Part shown: positions 6,226 through 11,159 of the stretch, one piece after another
Position numbering within the stretch: position 1 is the first letter of the stretch
How the letters are laid out: each line of letters opens with the position of its first letter
Origin: an uncultured Atopobium sp.
Lineage (GTDB): Bacteria > Actinomycetota > Coriobacteriia > Coriobacteriales > Atopobiaceae
Assembly (NCBI GenBank): GCA_946647055.1
Contig: CAMPCT010000055.1
Coordinates: 1 to 11,159, forward strand
Length of the DNA stretch: 11,159 nucleotides
Direction: 5' to 3'
Program-made: the position numbers and the translations under genes
The notes under the pieces: model-generated
The model's input: only the letters and a program-made list of their open reading frames with translations
The model's database searches: none
Told to the model about the DNA's origin: nothing

Positions 6226-7314
6226 CTACGGCAGTGCTGACCGGAGCAGCTCCTGGCGGCGCCTCGCCGTTTCGGGGTCAAGAAGGGCCTCGCGCTGCCT
6301 ACCCATGTCTCTGCCGGTGGTTCGATGGATTGCCTCGATGACTTGCGCCATGAGCAGGTCGAGGGCACCCTCTTCGTAGAGGTCCTCCTTGGTTGCCGTG
6401 AACACCGTCAGACCGTCCGCCCAAAGGTCGCGCTCGCGACGACGGTCGTCCGCATACTTGGCCCGGACCTCGCGCTTTACCGCCTCAAGCTCCTTCCAGA
6501 TGTCGGCACGTCCCACCTCGCCCGTAGCCGCCAGGGCGGCGCGCGCGACTCGGTCGATGTCGTAGTGCCCGCCCCCGTCATAGTTGATGCCCACGGGCGT
6601 GTCCGCGAACATGATGTCGGGCACGCGCGACTCCTTGCTCGCCAGACTGGGGTCACGCGCCCCCTCCCGCCTGTTGACGACGACCTTGCCAATCCCAAAC
6701 CCCAAGCCATCGGGTCCGTCGCCCGCAAACGCGACGAGGGGCGCCTCCATGGGAGACCAGCAGTTGTCTTGTACGAGGCCGGCGGCCTCTCGCGCGTGAT
6801 CAATCCCAGGCAGAGAGGGTGCCCGTCGTATGAAGCCCCGGAGTCTCTCGGCAGTCGTCACCGGTTTGACACCGTAGGCGGGCTCGCCGGCACCGTTCCA
6901 GGGAAGCGCGTACCCTCCGCAGAGCTCCATGCCGAGAAGGGCGAGTCCCAGCACGTCATGCTCTTCGCGCATCTCGAAGAAGAGCAGTTCGGGGGTTGGA
7001 ATGGCGAGGCCGTCGCGCAGCAGTATGAACGACTTCCCAAGCACGGCCTTCTCGTACACGGTGTTTCGCACGCCCTTGGCCTTGAGCCGGTCCTCGACTC
7101 GCGGGACGACGACGTCGACCCCTGCGTCGCTAAGCGAGGCACCAATGACCCCGGGCAGCTCGGAGAGCACGCGCCGACGCGTCCAGCGGACGCCCTCGGG
7201 TGGTGTGGGTCCCACGATGCCCGTCCGAGCCCTCCGTCCAGGCATGGAGAGGCTCCCCGAGCGCATGGCGCGGAGAATGCGGAGCGCCGTTCCCTTGTCG
7301 AAGGTGATGGGCAT
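6226..7314 (-). CDS. Endonuclease-like protein of a coriobacterial paralogous family (DUF559/Vsr-like fold suspected)
   Basis: The protein has 362 residues. ATG at 7314 follows GAGAGG at 4-nt spacing on the minus strand. TPELLFFE (107-114), LALLGMELCGGY (124-135), SPMEAPL (187-193) and VPDIMFADTPVGINYDGGGH (231-250) follow the layout I associate with a multi-copy Coriobacteriia family. Those proteins have an N-terminal part related to abortive-infection AbiEi-like regulators, and end in a segment of the type 'D-x-x-(W/F)-x6-vEYD-x-x-x-H' that looks like the PD-(D/E)XK core of DUF559/Vsr proteins. Here the usual E of EYD is N (N244-Y-D246-G), so catalysis may be lost or altered. A charged helical C-terminus (about 270-362) follows. 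It is a lone gene bracketed by two inverted repeat elements, opposite to its left neighbour. The function is not known: nuclease, defence or mobile-element protein are possibilities. The family memory could not be checked. Confidence 0.5.
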   Translation of the reverse strand: MPITFDKGTALRILRAMRSGSLSMPGRRARTGIVGPTPPEGVRWTRRRVLSELPGVIGASLSDAGVDVVVPRVEDRLKAKGVRNTVYEKAVLGKSFILLRDGLAIPTPELLFFEMREEHDVLGLALLGMELCGGYALPWNGAGEPAYGVKPVTTAERLRGFIRRAPSLPGIDHAREAAGLVQDNCWSPMEAPLVAFAGDGPDGLGFGIGKVVVNRREGARDPSLASKESRVPDIMFADTPVGINYDGGGHYDIDRVARAALAATGEVGRADIWKELEAVKREVRAKYADDRRRERDLWADGLTVFTATKEDLYEEGALDLLMAQVIEAIHRTTGRDMGRQREALLDPETARRRQELLRSALP

Positions 7315-7359
7315 GTCACCTCTCTAACTCGTGCGCCGGGCAAGCTGGTGCGGGGCATG

Positions 7360-7386
7360 ATTGCACAAGCAAGAGCCGCTTGACAA
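7360..7386 (-). promoter_or_regulatory. Weak candidate promoter of the endonuclease-like gene
   Basis: On the minus strand TTGTCA (7386-7381) is followed after 15 bp by TGCAAT (7365-7360), 46 bp before the ATG. The -35 is 5/6 of consensus but the -10 only 4/6 and the spacing is short. It lies just outside repeat copy 3. Confidence 0.25.
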
Positions 7387-7403
7387 GGGACGCTTGCCAG
7401 CGG

Positions 7404-7554
7404 TTTTCGGTCACGGCCACGCAAGCCCCGCTGCGTTTTCGGTCACGGACATTCCTCCGAGAAAAGCCCAACTGGGGAAACGCAATCACATGCACTCGAA
7501 AGATCGTATCCGTGACCGAAAACACGATGGGGACCGCAGGGCCGTGACCGAAAA
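7404..7554. repeat. Palindromic repeat element, copy 3 (151 bp, inverted relative to copies 1 and 2)
   Basis: TTTTCGGTCACGG is at 7404-7416 and 7436-7448 (starts 32 bp apart); CCGTGACCGAAAA is at 7510-7522 and 7542-7554 (32 bp apart). All four sites are perfect. A partial extra site TGACCGAAAC follows directly at 7555-7564. The inner region is 61 bp instead of 71. The core occurs on the minus strand at 7485-7468 as TTGCGTTTCCCCAGTTGG (two differences) and, read on that strand, sits exactly 24 bp after the site, so the missing 10 bp are on the other side of the core. The element fills the gap between the transporter's stop codon (7592) and the promoter region of the endonuclease-like gene. The remaining gap sequence (7315-7403, 7565-7591) shows nothing else clear. 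Confidence 0.9.
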
Positions 7555-7591
7555 TGACCGAAACGACGAATCGGTGAGCGGTCGATGGCCG

Positions 7592-8851
7592 CTAGTACCC
7601 CAGTGCCTGCATGACGAACATGATGGCGGTGAGGATGACCACGCTCACGATGGTGAACCAGGTGATCACGTTCCACACGCGAGAGTTTGCGTAGCGCCCC
7701 ATCACGTGCCTGTCGCTCGCGATGCCCACCATGAAGACGAGCAGCACGGGCAGCAGCACGCCGTTGATGACCTGTGCCGCCATCATGATGCCGAAGAGGT
7801 TCACGTCGGGGATGATGACGACCACGGCCGAGATGACGATGACCGCGGTGATGATGCTGCGGTAGACCGGAGCGTCGCTCCACGAGCGGTCGGCACCGCG
7901 CTCCCAGCCAAACGCCTCGCAGATGGCGTTGGACGTGATGCCCGGGAGCACGCAGGCGGCGAGGAACGAGGCCCCGGTGAGGCCTGCGCCGAAGAGGACC
8001 TCGGCATATCTGCCCGCAAGCGGGGCGAGGGCCGCCGCCGCATCCTCAGCGCTCTCGACGGCGATGCCGGCGGGGTAGAGCACCGAGCCCGTGGTGAGGA
8101 TGATGAACCACGAGATGACGCTCGCCGCGACCGCACCGGTGATGACGTCGACGCGCTGGTAGGGGAGGTCCTCCTCGTGAGCGTTCTTCTCGACCACGTT
8201 GCTCGTGCCCAGGAAGAGCATCCACGGCGCGATGACGGTACCGATGCTTGCCACCAGCAGGGACACGTAGCGGGTGCCGCTCTGGATGTGCGGCACGAAG
8301 GTGTTGAGGAGGGCGTCACCCCAGTCGGGACCAATCATGAACCCAGCGATGATGTAGGTGACGAAGACGCATGCGATGGCAAGCAGGACCTTCTCGATGC
8401 GCTCGTAGGACCCGCTCATGGTGATGAGCCACACCGTGAGCGCCGCAATGGGGACGCTCACATACGCGGGGATGCCAAAGAGCCCCATGGCCGAGGCAAT
8501 GCCGGCAAACTCCGAGAGGGTGACCGTGGTGTTAGCGGCCAGGACTGCAAGCATTGCCAGTGCCGAGAGGCGCACCCCGTACTGCTCGCGGATGAGCGAC
8601 GCGAAGCCCTTGCCCGTGACGCAACCCATGCGTGCAGCCGTCTCCTGGGCGACGATGAGGAGGAAGCACATGAGGGGGATGGTCCACAGCTGCGTAAACC
8701 CAAAGAGCGAGCCGGCGGTGGAGTAGGTGGCGACACCGCCCGCGTCGGCACCGGCGAGGGCGGTGACCAGGCCCGGCCCCATTGCGGCAAGGACGAGCTT
8801 GGGGTCGAGGCGCACGCGCTCGGTGCCACCTGTCTGCTTGGACGCCGCCAT
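7592..8851 (-). CDS. NRAMP-related metal transporter, NRMT-like (probable Mg2+/Mn2+ uptake)
   Basis: The protein has 419 residues and about 11 hydrophobic helices, with the NRAMP/SLC11 layout. In helix 1 the canonical DPGN metal-binding motif is DAGG (residues 36-39): the Asp is kept, the Asn lost. In helix 6 the canonical 'AxxMPHN' is TxxAPWM (T205, A208): the methionine that makes NRAMPs prefer soft transition metals is replaced by alanine, and the conserved histidine is absent. From memory this is the substitution pattern of NRAMP-related magnesium transporters (NRMTs), one of which was characterised from Eggerthella lenta. Mg2+ (with Mn2+) is therefore the more likely substrate than Fe2+/Mn2+ alone. 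The ATG (8851-8849) lies 1 nt after the TAG of the upstream MgtE-like gene, so translation is probably coupled and the two proteins likely work together. Confidence 0.8.
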   Translation of the reverse strand: MAASKQTGGTERVRLDPKLVLAAMGPGLVTALAGADAGGVATYSTAGSLFGFTQLWTIPLMCFLLIVAQETAARMGCVTGKGFASLIREQYGVRLSALAMLAVLAANTTVTLSEFAGIASAMGLFGIPAYVSVPIAALTVWLITMSGSYERIEKVLLAIACVFVTYIIAGFMIGPDWGDALLNTFVPHIQSGTRYVSLLVASIGTVIAPWMLFLGTSNVVEKNAHEEDLPYQRVDVITGAVAASVISWFIILTTGSVLYPAGIAVESAEDAAAALAPLAGRYAEVLFGAGLTGASFLAACVLPGITSNAICEAFGWERGADRSWSDAPVYRSIITAVIVISAVVVIIPDVNLFGIMMAAQVINGVLLPVLLVFMVGIASDRHVMGRYANSRVWNVITWFTIVSVVILTAIMFVMQALGY

Positions 8852-8852
8852 G

Positions 8853-10724
8853 CTATGCCCCCATCGAGATTGCGATGCCCGAACTTGCGAGCACGAGGAC
8901 GACCGCGACGAAAGCGACCGTGGCGAGGGCGAACATCAGCATCCTGAGGGAGGTGCCGCTGATGTCCTTGTCGGCCTCGTCCATGCGGCGCAGCGTGAAG
9001 AGGACGAGCGGGGCGGCGACAAAGAGCGCGACGATCACGTGCGCGGCTGCGACGAGCCCTCGCACGGCTCCCGTGAAGACCGGCGAGGAGGGCTCGAGTC
9101 CCAAGGCGTTGCGCATGATGCCAAGGCAGCCCCACGCGACCATGGCGACGAGGCCGCAATAGGCGATCGCGACGATCACCCCGCGCAACGTGAAGCCCAG
9201 AAGCGACGGTGCGTCCTCGTCATCCTCGTCGAACTCGAGGAAGAAGTCGGTGACATAGCGCACCATGGTGTCTGCGACGTGGAGCGCGATGGGAAGCGAG
9301 GCGCCGGCGGCAAGGGCGGGAAGCAGGGCGGTGGGGTCCGCCCCGGTGACGAGTGCGAGCGCGAGCAGGCCAAGGGCCCAGAACACGACCCAGGCCTCAC
9401 TCTCGAGGAAGCCCGCCAGCACGTGCTGCGACTCGTCGGAGGAGGTGCGCACGCGCGAGCCCGCGATCTGCAGGTCCTCCTCGTGCTCCTCGCGCATGAC
9501 GTCGAGGGCGTCATCGACCGTGACGATGCCCAGCAGCTTGTGGTTCTCGTCCACGACGGGCATGGCGAGCAAGTTGTACTTGGCGATGTCCTCGGCAACG
9601 TCCTCCTGGTCGTCCTCCGGGGAGGCGGTGAGGACGTCCTCGGTCTCGGCGAGTTCCACGAGAGGCACGTCGGGTCCGTTGACCACCAGGTCGCGCAGGG
9701 AGATGACGCCCTTGAGGTGGCGCTCGTCATCAACCAGGTAGAGGTAGTGCATGGTCTCGACGTCCTCGTTGAGCTCGCGGACGCGCGCGATGGCGTCGCG
9801 CACGGTGGCGTCGGCGGGAAGCGAGACGAACTCGCTGGTCATGATGCGGCCGGCGGTGTCCTCGCGATAGCCCAGCAGCTGACGTACGGCGCGCTGCTCC
9901 TTGACGCCCATGAGGCGAAGGAGCTTCTCGGCCTTCTCGTAGTCAAGCTCGCCAACCAGTTCGGCGGCGTCGTCCGGGTCCATGGCGGAGAGCATCTTGG
10001 AGGCGTCGAGGTCGCTCATGTCCTCCATGATCTCGGCTGCCATCTCATCGTCGTCGAGCTCTGCCATGGCAAGGGCCGCCTGGACGTCGTCGAGCTGGGC
10101 AAAGACCTGTCCGCGCAGGCGCGGGTCGAGCTGCTCGATGATGTCGGCGATGTCGGCCGGGTGCATGTCGTCGAGCGTGCGGTGCGTCACGGAGAGCTTC
10201 ACGGCAGAGAGGTCGCGGTCGAGCAGGTCCATGTAGTTCCACGCGATGATGCTCTCGGGGATGTTGCGGCCAAAGGTCTTGGCCATGCGGCAGGCCACGG
10301 TCTCGAGGGCCGGATGCAGCGAGCGGAGCAGGCCGCGGGCACCCACCTCGGCGCCCAGGAGGCGCAGCTGGCTCTGGCTGGTGTCGGAGAGCTTGAGGTC
10401 GTTCACGCGCACGACGCGCATGCCGCGCGTGTCGACGATCTGCTTGTTGAGCAGGTCGCGGGCGATGAGGACCTCGGTGGGCTGGAGGTACGAGAAGCGG
10501 ATGTCGGTGGCAGGCACCTTGAGGCGCACCTCGTCGTCGTCGAACGAGTCGACGTACTTGCGCCAGCTGATCATGAAGGGCGTCTTGCCAGGGCCCACGA
10601 AGGCGAGGCTCGTCACGCGGGGAAAGACCTCGCCGGTGGCGATGCCCAGGTCGTTTACCGTACCAATCTTCTCGCCCGTGGAGTCCACCACGGGAATGCC
10701 CAGCATCTGGGACAGGTAGATCAT
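8853..10724 (-). CDS. MgtE-like protein: two PRC-barrels, MgtE_N, CBS pair and divergent membrane domain
   Basis: The protein has 623 residues. Residues about 1-78 and 83-145 look like two PRC-barrel-type domains (GEKIGTVNDLGI; GMRVVRVNDLKL). Residues 185-285 are an MgtE_N superhelix (MHPADIADIIEQLDP, AMDPDDAAELVGEL). Residues 293-415 are two CBS domains (GRIMTSEFVSLPADATVRDA; VVDENHKLLGIVTVDDALDV). Residues 443-620 hold about five membrane helices, as in the Mg2+ channel MgtE. The membrane part is unusual: the glycine-rich 'AGMGGNxG' segment of MgtE is not visible, and helix 5 (about 595-620) has no Asp, whereas MgtE needs one for ion binding. It may therefore be a Mg2+-sensing partner of the adjoining NRAMP-related transporter and not itself a channel. 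ATG at 10724 follows GGAAGGAG (10739-10732) on the minus strand. It is the first gene of a two-gene operon. Confidence 0.8.
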   Translation of the reverse strand: MIYLSQMLGIPVVDSTGEKIGTVNDLGIATGEVFPRVTSLAFVGPGKTPFMISWRKYVDSFDDDEVRLKVPATDIRFSYLQPTEVLIARDLLNKQIVDTRGMRVVRVNDLKLSDTSQSQLRLLGAEVGARGLLRSLHPALETVACRMAKTFGRNIPESIIAWNYMDLLDRDLSAVKLSVTHRTLDDMHPADIADIIEQLDPRLRGQVFAQLDDVQAALAMAELDDDEMAAEIMEDMSDLDASKMLSAMDPDDAAELVGELDYEKAEKLLRLMGVKEQRAVRQLLGYREDTAGRIMTSEFVSLPADATVRDAIARVRELNEDVETMHYLYLVDDERHLKGVISLRDLVVNGPDVPLVELAETEDVLTASPEDDQEDVAEDIAKYNLLAMPVVDENHKLLGIVTVDDALDVMREEHEEDLQIAGSRVRTSSDESQHVLAGFLESEAWVVFWALGLLALALVTGADPTALLPALAAGASLPIALHVADTMVRYVTDFFLEFDEDDEDAPSLLGFTLRGVIVAIAYCGLVAMVAWGCLGIMRNALGLEPSSPVFTGAVRGLVAAAHVIVALFVAAPLVLFTLRRMDEADKDISGTSLRMLMFALATVAFVAVVLVLASSGIAISMGA

Positions 10725-10887
10725 ATGCGTGCTCCTTCCGTCTGCCCGCGAGGCGGGCGCGCGGCCTCACCCCTCACGGCGTGGCTCGCGGGAGCACGCT
10801 TGAGGGGTCATCGACTGTGAGGTCGAGGTTTCATCGATGACCTTTCTCCTGGACGACAGAAAGCGGGCCCTCTTGCCCGCAACGGTC
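10725..10887 (-). promoter_or_regulatory. Highly structured 5' leader of the mgtE-like/NRMT-like operon
   Basis: Between the -10 and the ribosome-binding site four inverted repeats follow in the RNA sense. (1) GCGGGC (10880-10875)/GCCCGC (10868-10863), at or next to the predicted transcript 5' end and followed by TTTCTG. (2) GGTCATCGA (10842-10834)/TCGATGACC (10814-10806), 19-nt loop. (3) ACCCCTCA (10808-10801)/TGAGGGGT (10776-10769), enclosing an inner stem GCGT...GCTC/GAGC...ACGC type between 10799 and 10779. (4) GCCCGC (10758-10753)/GCGGGC (10749-10744), 4 nt before the Shine-Dalgarno. Stems 2 and 3 share three bases (10806-10808), so they exclude each other, and stems 1 and 4 have interchangeable arms. 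No known riboswitch consensus was recognised. Confidence 0.55.
10808..10834 (-). CDS. Candidate 8-residue leader peptide (MKPRPHSR) in the operon leader
   Basis: On the minus strand ATG at 10834-10832 is preceded by an AGGAGAAAGG stretch (10850-10841) at workable spacing and followed by AAA CCT CGA CCT CAC AGT CGA and TGA (10810-10808). The start codon begins at the end of the 5' arm of stem 2 and the stop lies in its 3' arm, so the small ORF spans exactly that hairpin and its stop reaches the base shared with stem 3. Short proline-containing leader ORFs (mgtL) control Mg2+ transporter genes in enterobacteria. Whether this one is translated is unknown, and an ORF this short can arise by chance. 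Confidence 0.3.
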   Translation of the reverse strand: MKPRPHSR

Positions 10888-10893
10888 ATTGTA
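10888..10893 (-). promoter_or_regulatory. Candidate -10 hexamer of the mgtE-like/NRMT-like operon
   Basis: TACAAT on the minus strand (10893-10888) is identical to the hexamers before the genes at 585 and 1965. Initiation about 7 bp downstream would start the RNA directly at leader hairpin 1. No clear -35 is seen. Confidence 0.45.
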
Positions 10894-10934
10894 CACGTTT
10901 GGGCAGTTAAAGGACGAGACTCCTACCTAATTTC

Positions 10935-10966
10935 CCAGATAAGAAGAAGGGCGGCCGAAGCCGCCC
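10935..10966 (-). terminator. Intrinsic terminator of the GGDT-repeat gene
   Basis: On the minus strand GGGCGGC (10966-10960), loop TTCG, GCCGCCC (10955-10949), then the pyrimidine-rich TTCTTCTTATCT form a classic terminator with a stable UUCG tetraloop. It starts 7 bp after the stop codon of the repeat gene and separates it from the mgtE-like operon. Confidence 0.85.
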
Positions 10967-10973
10967 CGTCAAC

Positions 10974-11159
10974 TTACCCTTGCGTGTCGCCGCCGGTGTC
11001 GCCTCCGGTGTCCCCACCGGTGCCGCCACCCGTGTCCCCACCGGTGTCGCCTCCGGTATCGCCACCCGTGTCGCCTCCGGTGTCGCCTCCGGTGTCCCCG
11101 CCGGTGTCGCCACCCTGGTCACCGCCTTGGTCACCACCGGGCTCGGGCTCGCTCGAGGG
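10974..11159 (-). CDS. C-terminal end of a protein with a GGDT-repeat tail (5' end outside window)
   Basis: The minus-strand frame from 11159 to the TAA at 10976-10974 gives 61 residues: PSSEPEP, then 13 four-residue units (GGDQ twice, GGDT ten times, one GGGT), then QG and stop. The terminator 7 bp later supports this frame; the overlapping Ala/Thr/Val-rich frame has no such support. Such flexible Gly/Asp/Thr tails are, as I recall, found at the extracellular end of some coriobacterial wall proteins, including class A penicillin-binding proteins. That identity is only a guess, as no domain is in view. The tail has no sorting motif such as LPxTG, so it is not sortase-anchored at this end. Confidence 0.7.
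   Translation of the reverse strand, partial: PSSEPEPGGDQGGDQGGDTGGDTGGDTGGDTGGDTGGDTGGDTGGGTGGDTGGDTGGDTQG
10983..11138. repeat. 13 tandem 12-bp units coding GGD(T/Q)
   Basis: On the minus strand the unit is of the type GGCGACACCGGA, with changes almost only at third codon positions. One unit reads GGCGGCACC, changing Asp to Gly. A 12-bp period with near-identical units favours slipped-strand length change without frameshift, so the repeat number may vary between strains. Confidence 0.9.

Noticed and set aside
7361..8947. Plus-strand open frame of 528 codons
   Set aside because: Runs through repeat copy 3 and is antisense to the NRAMP-related gene; composition is Asp/Glu/Arg/His-rich low complexity with no domain.
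10725..10887. M-box (Mg2+) or yybP-ykoY (Mn2+) riboswitch
   Set aside because: A GGTGAGGC-like string occurs near 10760-10770 (minus), but it lies too close to the start codon for an M-box to follow, and no other consensus parts were seen.
10907..11137. Minus-strand Ala/Thr/Pro-rich frame of 76 codons over the tandem repeat
   Set aside because: Reads through the terminator hairpin, while the GGDT frame stops 7 bp before it and continues to the window edge.

Overview
The window looks like chromosomal DNA of a high-G+C Gram-positive of the Coriobacteriia type (Olsenella/Atopobium/Eggerthella relatives). The basis is strongly GC-biased third codon positions (which create long shadow ORFs), GGAGG-type ribosome-binding sites, and protein families I associate with that class: an NRAMP-related transporter of the NRMT type, a divergent member of a coriobacterial endonuclease-like family, and a Gly-Gly-Asp-Thr protein tail. 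The taxonomic call is inference.

Layout. 1-269: end of a DUF362 protein (+). 290-482: a palindromic repeat element. 585-1883: CNNM/CorC membrane protein (+), a family linked to Mg2+ efflux. 1965-2783: a stand-alone protein resembling the N-terminal domain of cyanophycin synthetase, with a Pro/Glu tail (+). 2894-3382: YtxH-type protein (+). 3488-4474: PRC-barrel protein with a lysine-rich tail (+). 4579-6039: membrane-anchored polysaccharide deacetylase (+). 6059-6219: second repeat element. 6226-7314: endonuclease-like family protein (-). 7404-7554: third repeat element, inverted relative to the other two. 10724 down to 7592: a two-gene minus-strand operon, PRC/MgtE_N/CBS/membrane protein followed after 1 nt by an NRAMP-related transporter. 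10725-10887: its structured leader, with a possible 8-codon leader peptide. 10974-11159: 3' end of a minus-strand gene coding for 13 GGD(T/Q)-type repeats, followed by a clear terminator.

How the parts relate. Three of the genes (CNNM/CorC, MgtE-like, NRAMP-related) belong to families handling Mg2+ or similar divalent cations. The structured leader of the minus-strand operon would be a natural place for cation-responsive control. The plus-strand genes between 1965 and 6039 look like envelope or structural functions with charged low-complexity tails.

The most striking undescribed signal is the repeat element. A 13-bp site (TTTTCGGTCACGG) occurs as direct pairs exactly 32 bp apart, facing inverted pairs also exactly 32 bp apart, around an off-centre 18-bp core at a fixed offset. 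Two copies are exactly 161 bp. The third is 151 bp, inverted, and 10 bp (about one helical turn) shorter. Copies two and three bracket the endonuclease-like gene in opposite orientation.
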